A DNA stretch of 53,166 bases, from NCBI GenBank assembly GCA_020722765.1, contig DYKD01000015.1:1-53166 (forward strand). The letters are read 5' to 3'. Shown here in pieces: positions 35,815 through 45,227 of the stretch. The notes under the pieces are model-generated. The model was given only the letters and a program-made list of their open reading frames with translations. It had not been told where the DNA came from and made no database searches. This DNA comes from Brevinema andersonii. GTDB lineage: Bacteria > Spirochaetota > DYKD01. The translations under genes were made by a program, and so were the position numbers. The stretch's first letter is position 1, and each line of letters starts with the position of its first letter.

Positions 35815-36957
35815 ATGAACAGGAGCATATATCTTGATAACAATGCCACAACTCGCATCTATGACGAGGCACTCGAAGAGGTAGTCCGTACAAGCCGTGA
35901 CCTTTATGGGAATCCTTCTTCAGCGCATTCGCTGGGCGAAAAAGCAAAAAACATCCTTGAAAACTGCAGGGAAAAAATAGCATCCTTACTGAACACCTTA
36001 CCTGAGGAAATCATATTTACAGGATGTGGCAGTGAAAGCAACAACTTGGCCATCAAAGGACTTGCCGATCTTCAACCATCTGGCAAAAACCATATCATCA
36101 CCACATTGATTGAACATTCCTCTGTCTATAATGTCTGCCAATATCTTGAAACAAAAGGATTCAAAGTCACTTACCTCAAACCGGATAAGGACGGAATTAT
36201 CCCACCCTCTGATTTCGAGAATGCCCTCACTGACCAGACCTTTCTTGCAAGCATCATGTATGCAAACAATGAGACAGGAACACTTCAAGAGACAAACAAG
36301 ATCGGATCAATATGTAAGAAAAAAGGAATCATCTTTCATTCTGATGCCGTGCAGGCATTTGGCAAAATCCCCTTGGATTTGCAAGCAGATAATATCGGTC
36401 TTCTGGCCACATCCGGACATAAAATTCATGGCCCCAAAGGAATCGGTTTTCTCTACAAACAGAAAAACATCAGTCTCACACCCCTTATCCACGGTGGTGG
36501 ACAGGAAAACAACTGGAGATCAGGAACTGAGAATATTCCTCTTATTGCTGGCTTTGCCAAAGCATGTGAGATTAAATTCAAAAAGATGGAAGAGGAGAAC
36601 AGAAAACTATTGGAACTGACTGAATCATTCTACAGAAAAACAAAGGCTGCTCTCCCCCATGCTCAAAATAATGGAAGTCTGAAAAAAAGGATTCCCAACA
36701 CCATCAACATCCGCTTTCCTGGGACTCCTGGTCCGAAAATCATTTCCTATCTCAGCGATGAAGGGATCTTCGCATCTCCCTCCTCAGCATGCTCTTCCCA
36801 CGAAGAAAAACCTTCCCGCATCCTTCTCGCTATGGGACTAATGACTGATGAAGCATTCTCCTCCATCCGATTCTCCTTTGATAGTACAAACAATGAAAAT
36901 GATGTTGATGTCACTGTTTCAATATTGAAGAAAATAGTAGACAAGCTTATGGAATGA
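35815..36957 (+). CDS. NifS/IscS-type cysteine desulfurase
   Basis: 380 aa, class V aminotransferase fold. YLDNNATTRIYDEALE at the start, TGCGSESNNLAIKG, MYANNETGTLQ, then HSDAVQAFGKIPLD (PLP Asp), ATSGHKIHGPKGIGFLY (PLP Lys) and the active Cys in SPSSACSSHEEKPS. It releases sulfur from cysteine as persulfide for Fe-S clusters, thiolation or, in this window, possibly the DsrE-like carrier. It is the fourth gene of the Rrf2 operon, after an 88-nt gap. No IscU-like scaffold gene follows. Confidence 0.93.
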   Translation: MNRSIYLDNNATTRIYDEALEEVVRTSRDLYGNPSSAHSLGEKAKNILENCREKIASLLNTLPEEIIFTGCGSESNNLAIKGLADLQPSGKNHIITTLIEHSSVYNVCQYLETKGFKVTYLKPDKDGIIPPSDFENALTDQTFLASIMYANNETGTLQETNKIGSICKKKGIIFHSDAVQAFGKIPLDLQADNIGLLATSGHKIHGPKGIGFLYKQKNISLTPLIHGGGQENNWRSGTENIPLIAGFAKACEIKFKKMEEENRKLLELTESFYRKTKAALPHAQNNGSLKKRIPNTINIRFPGTPGPKIISYLSDEGIFASPSSACSSHEEKPSRILLAMGLMTDEAFSSIRFSFDSTNNENDVDVTVSILKKIVDKLME

Positions 36958-36989
36958 GAGATACCACTACAACACACAACCTGCAATTT

Positions 36990-37625
36990 CTAAGGATTTA
37001 TGTTGGCATTCCTCTTTAAAAAAATGTTCCTCTTAAACTCCGATTCCATATCTGTAGCTGGTCCATGTCCAGGGAAGACTTGCCCTTCAGGAAATTCAAC
37101 AGCCAGTTTCTTCAATGAACCTGACAATACTTTCGGATCTCCCCCAGGAATATCCGTGCGACCGACTGTCCCATAAAACAGCGTATCCCCTGAAAAAAGA
37201 ATCTTTCCAAAATCAAAACAGACAGCACCAGGGGAATGCCCTGGAGTATGAATCACCCTGAATGGCAAATGTTCCGCTCCCTGAAGGCTATACTTTTTCT
37301 CTTCAAGGAAAGTGAATCCCTTTATCATGCGTCCTCCCCAGGCAGTGATCATCTCTTTCTGGTGCATATACGAGATTTCATCATCAGCATGCATGTAAAA
37401 AGGGCATCTGTACTTCTCAACAACATCTGGCAGGGCTGCAACGTGGTCATAGTGACCATGTGTAATGAGTACTGCTGCAGGATATAATCCACTGGACTCC
37501 AATGTCCTGAAAATCCTGTCTGGCTCACATCCTGGATCAATCAATAGGCATGAGGAATCACTTTCCTTGCTCAGGATATAGCAATTCGTATTATACTCAC
37601 CCACTGGAACGACGGCAATATTCAT
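36990..37625 (-). CDS. metallo-beta-lactamase-fold hydrolase (glyoxalase II-like)
   Basis: 211 aa. THGHYDHVAALPD is the HxHxDH metal motif, HTPGHSPGAVCF, LFSGDTLFYGTVGRTDIPGG and VFPGHGPATDME complete the dinuclear zinc/iron site in the order of the YcbL/glyoxalase II subfamily. The chain lacks the glyoxalase II C-terminal helical domain, so a general thioester hydrolase (YcbL-like) is more likely. It faces the desulfurase gene tail to tail and lies downstream of zwf. Confidence 0.9.
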   Translation of the reverse strand: MNIAVVPVGEYNTNCYILSKESDSSCLLIDPGCEPDRIFRTLESSGLYPAAVLITHGHYDHVAALPDVVEKYRCPFYMHADDEISYMHQKEMITAWGGRMIKGFTFLEEKKYSLQGAEHLPFRVIHTPGHSPGAVCFDFGKILFSGDTLFYGTVGRTDIPGGDPKVLSGSLKKLAVEFPEGQVFPGHGPATDMESEFKRNIFLKRNANINP

Positions 37626-37643
37626 CCATATACCTCAATCTGT

Positions 37644-39212
37644 TTATCCATTTTTGGTTCCAACACCTTCATCATACCATTGTCGTCCGTCTTTCACAAT
37701 CAAGTCAGTTGCAGCTTTTGGTCCCCAAGATCCTGCTGCATACTGGAATATTTCCAAACGTCCTGCGGTTTCATAGGCTTCAACAATCGGATCAACGATA
37801 CGCCACATTTCCTGCACACCTTCACGTTTTTCAAAAAGCGACACATCCCCCCTGATGCAGTCAACAAGTAGCCTGGCATAAGGAGGCATCATCACTTTTC
37901 CAAAAATCTTTCCATAATCAAAATTCATGAATGCAGGAACAGCTTGATTGTCCGCACCTGGATATTTCACTCCAAATTCCATGGATATCTTCTCTTCAGG
38001 CTGGATGTCAAAAAGGAGCACATTCCCGCGCAGACCTTTACACTCAGAACCAAAAAAACGGACTGGAGCTTTCTTGAAATGAACGCTTATCCTTGTCATG
38101 TTCTTTTCAAGTCGCTTTCCCACGCGAACATAAAATGGAACTCCTTCCCAACGCCAGTTTTCAACATGAAACTTCCCTGCAAAGAATGTAGGTGTGGAAG
38201 ATGTTGTGCGGATTCCAGATTCCTCACAGTATCCTGGGACCTTATTTCCCTCCACTATTCCTTCGCTGTATTGTCCAAGCACTATGTTTTCCTTCAAATC
38301 AATTCCTGTAAAAGGGCGGATGGCCTTGTACACCTTAAGCTTCTCCTGCCTCATGGCATCACTGTCAAACGCAAGGTGGGGCTCCATCGCAATGAGCGCT
38401 ATGAGTTGAAGGATGTGGTTTTGTACGAAATCCCTCACTATCCCTGCTGTATCAAAATATTTTGAGCGGTTGTTGATGCCCATGTTTTCAGACACTGTAA
38501 TCTGGACATGGTCTATATGGGTCCTGTTCCAGACAGGTTCGAATATGGTATTGCTGAACCTGAAAAACATGATGTTCTGGACAGTCTCTTTACCTAAATA
38601 ATGGTCAATACGGAAGACCTGGCTCTCATCAAATACTGAAGCGATTTCATTGTTGAATATCTCTGCAGATTGATAGTCATGTCCCAGCGGCTTTTCCACA
38701 ATCAGTTTCACATCACACTGGTTCATAAAGGATTTTTTCTTATCAAGATTTCCCACAATGGATGGAACGTTTTCCGGTAGGACGGCAAGATAAAAAACGA
38801 TTTTTCGTGTACATCCAGCCTTGTTGGGAACAATTTTGTCCAGCGATTCAACAATACGGGTGTAAGTCCCTACCTCTTCAAATTCACCATTTACGAAATG
38901 TAGCAAGGTTGCAAATGCATCCCATTTATCACTGCTAAAACCATCACCTGTTGCGGTTTTGATTGCATCTTTGCAGATTGACAATGATTCGATGTCAGTC
39001 CTGTCCTTATGGCCGACAATGAGTACTGAAAAATCACAGTCCAAGTGACCGTTCCGAAAAAGGTAAAATAACGTGGGAAGGAGTTTTCTTTTCGAAAGGT
39101 CTCCCAAACCACCAAAAATAACCAAGGCAAAAGGAGCTAAAGGATCTTTCTTCTGTTTGATGACACATTCCTTGATCAGCCCCTCATAAAAATGGACATG
39201 TTCCTCTTTCAT
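37644..39212 (-). CDS. zwf: glucose-6-phosphate 1-dehydrogenase
   Basis: About 522 aa. VIFGGLGDLSKRKLLPTLFYL is the NADP-binding loop (GxxGDLxxRK), VEKPLGHDYQSAEIFNN and RIDHYLGKETVQNIMFFRFSN include the catalytic His/Lys motif. First step of the oxidative pentose-phosphate pathway, making NADPH. The start at 39212 (MKEEHV) with AGGT upstream is preferred to the TTG at 39218. The nitroreductase stop overlaps its ribosome site. No pgl or gnd gene is next to it. Confidence 0.96.
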   Translation of the reverse strand: MKEEHVHFYEGLIKECVIKQKKDPLAPFALVIFGGLGDLSKRKLLPTLFYLFRNGHLDCDFSVLIVGHKDRTDIESLSICKDAIKTATGDGFSSDKWDAFATLLHFVNGEFEEVGTYTRIVESLDKIVPNKAGCTRKIVFYLAVLPENVPSIVGNLDKKKSFMNQCDVKLIVEKPLGHDYQSAEIFNNEIASVFDESQVFRIDHYLGKETVQNIMFFRFSNTIFEPVWNRTHIDHVQITVSENMGINNRSKYFDTAGIVRDFVQNHILQLIALIAMEPHLAFDSDAMRQEKLKVYKAIRPFTGIDLKENIVLGQYSEGIVEGNKVPGYCEESGIRTTSSTPTFFAGKFHVENWRWEGVPFYVRVGKRLEKNMTRISVHFKKAPVRFFGSECKGLRGNVLLFDIQPEEKISMEFGVKYPGADNQAVPAFMNFDYGKIFGKVMMPPYARLLVDCIRGDVSLFEKREGVQEMWRIVDPIVEAYETAGRLEIFQYAAGSWGPKAATDLIVKDGRQWYDEGVGTKNG

Positions 39213-39219
39213 ATTCAAC

Positions 39220-39804
39220 CTAAAAACCGTTGATTATAAGATCATTCATATTCATGCGTTGCCTCTCAGCTTTTTCCCATTCCTTTTTTTCTTCCGGCAA
39301 TTCCTCTGGATTCCCATAATAACCAAACGCAATACAAGTCATGGGTTTCAGTTCTTCAGATAATTTAAATGCTTCCACAATTTTCTGACGCGAAAAACCT
39401 GCCATAGGATGGGAATGTATCCCCAGTCCAGTCGCTTGCAACAGAAGATTTCCTAGAAATATGCCCACATCCTGTTCAGCCCAGTCATTCCTTTCTTTAG
39501 CTCCTTTCCAGAAAGGATAAGAGAGAAGACAAATCAGGACCGGAGCTTTGCCTGCCCATACTGCATTCGATGTTGAAAGTGCTGCAAGGATCTTACCATG
39601 ACTCTCATCAAAGTTCAACCCAACAAGACACCTCCATGGTTGTGCATTATTTGCAGATGGCGCCCAACGACCAGCCTCCAAAATCGACATCAGATCAGAT
39701 TTCTTAATCAACTTCGCTGGATCAAAAGCTCTTGGACTCCAGCGCTTTGAAATGACATCCAAAACCGAATGTACGGTGATTGCCTTTTTTTCTTTCAATT
39801 TCAT
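39220..39804 (-). CDS. nitroreductase-family flavoprotein
   Basis: 194 aa. SKRWSPRAFDPAKLIKKSD and EAGRWAPSANNAQPWRCLVG are the N-terminal FMN-contacting segments, QDVGIFLGNLLLQATGLGI and GFSRQKIVEAFKL the central helix and the loop region, CIAFGYYG the closing strand. NAD(P)H-dependent reduction of an unknown acceptor. It is co-directional with zwf downstream, so NADPH use would be consistent. Divergent to the FapA gene. Confidence 0.9.
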   Translation of the reverse strand: MKLKEKKAITVHSVLDVISKRWSPRAFDPAKLIKKSDLMSILEAGRWAPSANNAQPWRCLVGLNFDESHGKILAALSTSNAVWAGKAPVLICLLSYPFWKGAKERNDWAEQDVGIFLGNLLLQATGLGIHSHPMAGFSRQKIVEAFKLSEELKPMTCIAFGYYGNPEELPEEKKEWEKAERQRMNMNDLIINGF

Positions 39805-39866
39805 ATCCTTGAGACTTCATTTGACATATATAAAAATAAGGAGCTTTTACTCAAAGTCAAAAAATT

Positions 39867-39896
39867 TTGAAAAAAGCTTCCTTTGACATATATTAT
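39867..39896 (+). promoter_or_regulatory. possible promoter of the FapA gene
   Basis: TTGAAA (39867-39872), 18-nt spacer, TATTAT (39891-39896). TTTGACATATAT occurs here and once more, some 60 nt upstream, as an imperfect direct repeat that may serve the divergent nitroreductase promoter. Confidence 0.4.
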
Positions 39897-39961
39897 GGAC
39901 GGGCTTTCATATTGGAGAAGGCTATCTCCTCAATTTCAAAATATAAAGGACAGAACCGCCA

Positions 39962-42502
39962 ATGGAAACTATCAATCTTTTCACTTTAGAAACAGATGCA
40001 TACAAACTTGTCATTTCTGCAGACAAAATGAAAGCCCTTCTCTGGTTAAAACAGGTTGACGGTCTTTCCACCACAGGAGAGCCTCCCACATACAAGGATA
40101 TTTTACGGATACTCAATACAAACAAAGTCATTTTCGGACTCAAACAGAAGGAACTTACTGAAGCGCTTGTTATTTTGAAAACACACAAAAAACCAAGTGG
40201 CATGCTTATTGCCGCAGAAGGACAACAGCAGATAGATGGAACACCTTTCGAGTACAGGTTCTCAGTCCCTATGACCAAACCACAGATTGATGACTGGATC
40301 CAATCAGGCTCAATAGACATGATCGTCCGTTCAGAACAGCCTATCTCAAAAGGGAAAATCGCACTTGACATCACTTCTGGCACACGCGGCAGAGAGGGAA
40401 GGACCGTCACTGGTGAAACAATACCCTTTAAAAGTTTTCCAATCATCAAAGTCCAACCCGGACTTTTCATCCACACAAACGACAATCGGAGGTTCATTTC
40501 TGAAGCTGATGGGTTCCTGCACCTCGAAAAAAACTACCTTTCCATTATCCCTTTTGAGAATATGTTCATGCATGTGGAAGTGAGCCAGGACGAAATGGAA
40601 GCGACTATACGCATGGAATCTGATGGCCTACATACCCTCATCCCTTCCAAAGAAGACATCATAGAGAACCTGAAATATTCCGGAGTCCTGTCCGGCATAA
40701 TGACAAAAGGGATAGAACTGCTTATTATTGAACTTAAAAACAAGACTTATGACGGAACGAAAAGGTTGATAGCCCGGGGAGTCCCGCCAAAAGAAGGACA
40801 AAGCGCAAAAATATTTTTCCACTTCAACCTCAATGCGGAAAAAATTTCCCTGATGCCAGACAGCTATACCTATGACGCGAAACATGATTCCCTCTTTCAC
40901 AAAGACTCAGTTGTTGCAGAAAAAGAGAGATTAATCCAACCTGTTGACGGATTCACTGTGACAAATCGCAGGCTCAATGCCCATCCTGTTGAAGATGTCA
41001 GCATTCTGACAGAAAACTTTTACATAACACGTGAAGATAAAAAGACAAAAAGGATACTCTTTATCAATACTGTCGGGGGAAATGCCTCCTTCAGAGGAAA
41101 GACATTATTCCTCAAGCCCTATCAGGACGCTTCTATTGAACTCCACCCTGATGTGGAACTTCTAAAAATGACAATTGATTTCCATCCAGCCCTTGGTGGT
41201 GGTAAGACACTTCTTTTTGATGATGTCATGAAAATTCTTGATGATGAAGGATACCATTTCGGCATCAATCCTGATGTCATAAGAAGCACTCTCACCCGTT
41301 GTCAAGCCGAAGAAACACCCATACTCAATGTCCTCTGCGCCCAAGGAATCCCCCCAGTACATGGAGAAGACAGCAAACTGAAAATCTATTTTAAGACAAG
41401 CTCGGAACTGGTTATTGGCGAGGACATCACCATAGATTTCAAGCATAGGGAATCAGTTCCTCACATTAAAAAAGATACTCTTGCCGCAGAAATCATCCCG
41501 CCCACTCCAGGAAAACCGGGTACCGATATCAAGGACGATCCGATATTCGCAAGAGATGGCGAGTTACATCCGCCAGTCATAGGCATAAACATGAGGCAAG
41601 AAGGTGAAAAAATATTTGCCAATATCGATGGTTGGCCGCTATTCAGAAAAAACACATTGTCTGTACTTCCCTATTTTGAGACCGAAGGCAATGTGGATTA
41701 TTCAACAGGCAACATCTCATTTCCTGGGACTGTTCTTGTCAAAGGAGATGTCCTGCCAGGTTTTTCAGTTCACGCACTCAAAGGCGAATTGATCGTCAAA
41801 GGAAATGTTACAAGAGCTACATTGCGATCCTCATCCAATATGTTGATTAGCGGTGGAATAAAAGGCTCAGATGCCACATGTGATGGTGACTTTACAGCAA
41901 AATTCGTTGAATACTCAAAGGTGAGAGTAAAAGGCAATCTCACAATTCTGGGTTCATCCCTTGGCAACTACCTCCTCTCACAAAACGATATAAGGTTACT
42001 GAAAGGCAAAGGAATCATCATTGGTGGGAAAACGCTGGCTTCAGGAAGTATTGAAGCCATGACCATCGGTAATGACGTCTTCTTTGAAACAATTCTCATG
42101 GCAGGGGAAGACTTCCTTACAAAAAACAAGATGTCAAAAACCATGAAAATCATGAAAACAATCCAAGAAAGCACAGAAGAGATGCAAAACACCCTTCAAA
42201 AAATCAATCATTCATCCGGGAATGATGCCAATTCACAATTAATCAACATCAAAAAAAGGCTCAGCCTTAATCAGCATCAACTGGAACGACTTGAAAAAAT
42301 CAAACGACACTATCAGGAGTTGATTGAAAAAACACATGACATGGAGAAAGGATTCATATCTGTCAAAAATATGATTTATCCTGGAAGCATCATATCCATC
42401 AAAAATGCTGTAATCAAGATTAACTCCCCTATGACTTCAACAAGGTTCACATTCGACAAGGACACACAGAAAATGACAATGGAAAAGGCAAAACAGAAGT
42501 AA
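39962..42502 (+). CDS. fapA: giant FapA-type (DUF342) protein with three N-terminal modules
   Basis: 846 aa, well above the usual 450-700. Family layout: N-terminal alpha/beta module, right-handed beta-helix, C-terminal coiled coil. Here the N-terminal module occurs three times: about 45-100 (KVIFGLKQKELTEALVILKT), 230-283 (SGVLSGIMTKGIELLIIELK, ARGVPPKEGQSAKIFFHF) and 420-476 (YHFGINPDVIRSTLTRC, AQGIPPVHGEDSKLKIYF). The beta-helix spans about 575-720 (NISFPGTVLVKGDVLPGFSV, NMLISGGIKGSDATCDGDF) and the coiled coil about 720-800. DUF342 proteins are linked to flagellar or envelope polymer assembly; the motAB genes in this window agree with motility. The exact role is unknown. Confidence 0.8.
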   Translation: METINLFTLETDAYKLVISADKMKALLWLKQVDGLSTTGEPPTYKDILRILNTNKVIFGLKQKELTEALVILKTHKKPSGMLIAAEGQQQIDGTPFEYRFSVPMTKPQIDDWIQSGSIDMIVRSEQPISKGKIALDITSGTRGREGRTVTGETIPFKSFPIIKVQPGLFIHTNDNRRFISEADGFLHLEKNYLSIIPFENMFMHVEVSQDEMEATIRMESDGLHTLIPSKEDIIENLKYSGVLSGIMTKGIELLIIELKNKTYDGTKRLIARGVPPKEGQSAKIFFHFNLNAEKISLMPDSYTYDAKHDSLFHKDSVVAEKERLIQPVDGFTVTNRRLNAHPVEDVSILTENFYITREDKKTKRILFINTVGGNASFRGKTLFLKPYQDASIELHPDVELLKMTIDFHPALGGGKTLLFDDVMKILDDEGYHFGINPDVIRSTLTRCQAEETPILNVLCAQGIPPVHGEDSKLKIYFKTSSELVIGEDITIDFKHRESVPHIKKDTLAAEIIPPTPGKPGTDIKDDPIFARDGELHPPVIGINMRQEGEKIFANIDGWPLFRKNTLSVLPYFETEGNVDYSTGNISFPGTVLVKGDVLPGFSVHALKGELIVKGNVTRATLRSSSNMLISGGIKGSDATCDGDFTAKFVEYSKVRVKGNLTILGSSLGNYLLSQNDIRLLKGKGIIIGGKTLASGSIEAMTIGNDVFFETILMAGEDFLTKNKMSKTMKIMKTIQESTEEMQNTLQKINHSSGNDANSQLINIKKRLSLNQHQLERLEKIKRHYQELIEKTHDMEKGFISVKNMIYPGSIISIKNAVIKINSPMTSTRFTFDKDTQKMTMEKAKQK

Positions 42503-42562
42503 ATCCCATCATTCCAATTTCAATGCTGAAAAAAGGGAATCAAAAGCTTTTCGTCATGTAGC

Positions 42563-42772
42563 CTAAGACCTGTTTCGTGTAAGTTTCCACTTCAACCATG
42601 AGTCGTAGTATTTCTCTATCCAATCCAATGCCGCATTGTTACTGCCAATGTCATGATGGCTTTTCTCGCTTTCCAGCCACTTGTGTCTCTGGATCTCCTC
42701 AATCACTTCTTTATTGAAAACGGTTACGTCCATATCAGGCACCTCTTCATCTTTTTTCAATGCAGAAACCAT
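42563..42772 (-). CDS. small acidic hypothetical protein (69 aa)
   Basis: Not recognised. GGAGG stands 7 nt before the ATG, which argues for a real gene. The chain ends in a helix-rich ALDWIEKYYDSWLKWKLTRN with three Trp, and carries an acidic N-terminus. No signal peptide, no Cys. It is convergent with the FapA gene and alone on its strand. Confidence 0.55.
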   Translation of the reverse strand: MVSALKKDEEVPDMDVTVFNKEVIEEIQRHKWLESEKSHHDIGSNNAALDWIEKYYDSWLKWKLTRNRS

Positions 42773-42954
42773 ACGATATCCTCCACGTCACTTAGACATA
42801 AGGCTGTATCAATAAGCATATAATATACTATCGACCTAATTCCTTTTCAAGAAAAATCAAATCTTCCAAAAATTTAATAGCTTAAAGAATGATACCTTTA
42901 TAGCCGATATGATAATATAGTTGTATATATACTTCTGACCCCATGGAGGCGCAG

Positions 42955-43701
42955 ATGAAAATTAAAAATATTACGCTGGTTTCTGCACTTATAATGCTTC
43001 TTAGTGCAAGTCTATTCTTTGCCAGCATCTCTTTGGATGAATCACAATTCGAATTGGCTCTTGGCCAATATATAAAAGGCAATTATGATAATTCTATCGA
43101 AGAATTCAACAACCTCATTAAGGAGCATCCGGTCAGTCCTTATCTTTCTGAAGGATATTATTGGTTAGGCATGTCACATTTTTTTCAAAAAGACTATGAC
43201 GTAGCTATTGCGACATTCAACAACCAAATGCGGAAATTCCCAAAATCAACAACATATAAAAACTCGCTCTATTATCAAGGGCGTGCCCTCTATCTGATTG
43301 AACAACGGGATGAAGCTGTAAGAAAATTCAATGAATTCGTTTCTAAGTTTCCGAATGACGACCTGGCAGATAATTCCCTCTTCTGGACAGGTGTTGCCGC
43401 ATGGCGCGATGAAAACAAGGAAGGAGCCCTGAAGATATTCGAAAAAGTCCTTGCCAGATATCCTACTGGAAACAAGGCTGAAGCCGCTAAATATATGATA
43501 CTTCTCATCAAAGGTGGAAGTGGTGAACCAAAGGTCGTTTATGCTGAAGACCCTGAAAAAATCAAAAGCCTCGAAGCATGGGAAGAGCTCTTAAAAGCAA
43601 AAGAGGGCGCTCTCAACACAAAAGAGCAGCTCAACACCCTCAAAGAAGAAGCATTACTTGAAAAGGAAAAACAAATCAACGAAGCGCAGGGGAAAAAATG
43701 A
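42955..43701 (+). CDS. YbgF/CpoB-like TPR protein with signal peptide
   Basis: 248 aa. A signal peptide (LVSALIMLLSASLFFAS) is followed by three to four TPR6-type repeats (QFELALGQYIKGNYDNSIEE, YLSEGYYWLGMSHFFQKDYD, DDLADNSLFWTGVAAWRDEN) and a Glu/Lys-rich coiled tail (about 195-248). This is the layout of the Tol-Pal partner YbgF/CpoB and of BamD-type lipoproteins, but no lipobox Cys is seen and no tol genes are here. The ATG at 42955 has GGAGG five nt upstream. Four bases of overlap link it to the next envelope gene. Confidence 0.75.
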   Translation: MKIKNITLVSALIMLLSASLFFASISLDESQFELALGQYIKGNYDNSIEEFNNLIKEHPVSPYLSEGYYWLGMSHFFQKDYDVAIATFNNQMRKFPKSTTYKNSLYYQGRALYLIEQRDEAVRKFNEFVSKFPNDDLADNSLFWTGVAAWRDENKEGALKIFEKVLARYPTGNKAEAAKYMILLIKGGSGEPKVVYAEDPEKIKSLEAWEELLKAKEGALNTKEQLNTLKEEALLEKEKQINEAQGKK

Positions 43702-45227
43702 GATCCGCGCTCATCCTAAAAAGGGAAGGCATTCTCACTTTCCTTCTCATCTTGTTTCTTGCCACGTTGACACAGGCATCGCTTGTAGAAATCAAGAACA
43801 AATATATCAAAATCATTGGAGACACGGTTTCCGGAAGGTTTGTCATCAAGACAACAGACGGAGACCCTGACCTCAAAACAGACCAAAACAAGCTACTTCT
43901 CTATGAGGAATACCCACCCACCTCCTTCTCAACAATAATGATTAACGGCGAACATTATAAGTTCGGTGAAGAACGTGGAAGCTTTTCAATTCCCATCCAG
44001 GTAAAAGACGACACTCTTATTTCTGTATGGTCAATTAACAACATTGATATTACCCAGCTACTTGAATTTACTGATGGTCCAAATACAGGACGTCCAGACA
44101 GTTGCAAGATATCATACATGATCCATAACAAATCAGGGATGGCTGCAGAAATTGGACTTCGGATCCTGCTGGACACATATCTAGGCCGCAATGACGGCTC
44201 TCCTTTCCGTATTCCTGGAATTGGCGAAATCATCACAGAAACCTCCTTCTTGAAGGATAAAATTCCTTATTACTGGTATGCCTATGATGACCTTGGCGAC
44301 CCCTCGGTCCGAGCACAGGGCTCTCTCAAATATGAAGGAATCACTCCTCCTGACATGGTGATCTTTGCCAGCTGGGACAGGTTTAACAAATACCTTTGGG
44401 ACTTTCCAACTGTTGAAGGCAGGTCTTTCAGACGTGCAGTCATTGGTCCTCTCGATAGTGCTACTGCCAATTACTGGCTTCCTGTCAAAGTTGAAAGTGG
44501 TGAAAAAATCGGTTATAGCACGCTATATGGACTTTATGGAGCGACTATCCTCCGTTCTGATATTTTTAACATCTCGTTAAGCGGTCCTATGACATCAAAA
44601 GGGGAACCTGTCACTGTCAATGCTGATGTCCAGAAAAAATCAATGCTCCCTGCAGAAAACTGCTCAGCTGAGTTTATTCTTCCTATGGGTCTTTCTTTTG
44701 TCAACAACGATACGGCCTTGAAAGATCTTGGTACTATCCGATCCAACCATGTCGCCAAAGCAGTATGGAATATCGTTCCAGATGGGAGGGCTCGGGGTGA
44801 AATCGAGTATAAGATCAATATGAAAGGAACAGTTGAAGGGAAGGAATACAAGACCACTGCAGTACGGAAACTCACAGTAGAAGGTGAAATTCCGGTTACA
44901 CCACCACCGCCTCCTCCCACTGTTGAAAAACCAAAAGAGCCTCAGATAACTTATGTACAGAAATACTACTTCAATTTTGACCGTATCAACCAGATTGTAG
45001 CTTCTGTCAACGAAGATTACAGACTCAACAATGAAATCCTCGCGAAAATCAATGAACTGCTTGCACAACGCTTGAAGACTTATGACAAATCCCTCCAAGA
45101 TGCACATGCGACACAACTACAAGGGATCATGAGTAAGACAAATTCCTATCTGTCCCAGATCAGGGAATCCGGAACAAATCTGAAACGCATGGAACAACAA
45201 GCTATGACAAACTCATCCGGCAACTGA
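43698..45227 (+). CDS. secreted protein of unknown function with Pro-rich hinge and coiled tail
   Basis: 509 aa, family not recognised. Signal peptide at about 10-28 (GILTFLLILFLATLTQAS). Residues 30-295 are a beta-rich domain (GRFVIKTTDGDPD, SCKISYMIHNKSGMAAEIGL, GPLDSATANYWLPVKVESGE), about 300-400 a second Ig-like beta domain, then a hinge VTPPPPPPTVEKPKEP, and about 415-505 a helical tail with heptads. It overlaps the YbgF-like gene (ATGA) and the peptidase gene by one base (TGATG). Probably a periplasmic or surface partner of the TPR protein. Confidence 0.65.
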   Translation: MRSALILKREGILTFLLILFLATLTQASLVEIKNKYIKIIGDTVSGRFVIKTTDGDPDLKTDQNKLLLYEEYPPTSFSTIMINGEHYKFGEERGSFSIPIQVKDDTLISVWSINNIDITQLLEFTDGPNTGRPDSCKISYMIHNKSGMAAEIGLRILLDTYLGRNDGSPFRIPGIGEIITETSFLKDKIPYYWYAYDDLGDPSVRAQGSLKYEGITPPDMVIFASWDRFNKYLWDFPTVEGRSFRRAVIGPLDSATANYWLPVKVESGEKIGYSTLYGLYGATILRSDIFNISLSGPMTSKGEPVTVNADVQKKSMLPAENCSAEFILPMGLSFVNNDTALKDLGTIRSNHVAKAVWNIVPDGRARGEIEYKINMKGTVEGKEYKTTAVRKLTVEGEIPVTPPPPPPTVEKPKEPQITYVQKYYFNFDRINQIVASVNEDYRLNNEILAKINELLAQRLKTYDKSLQDAHATQLQGIMSKTNSYLSQIRESGTNLKRMEQQAMTNSSGN

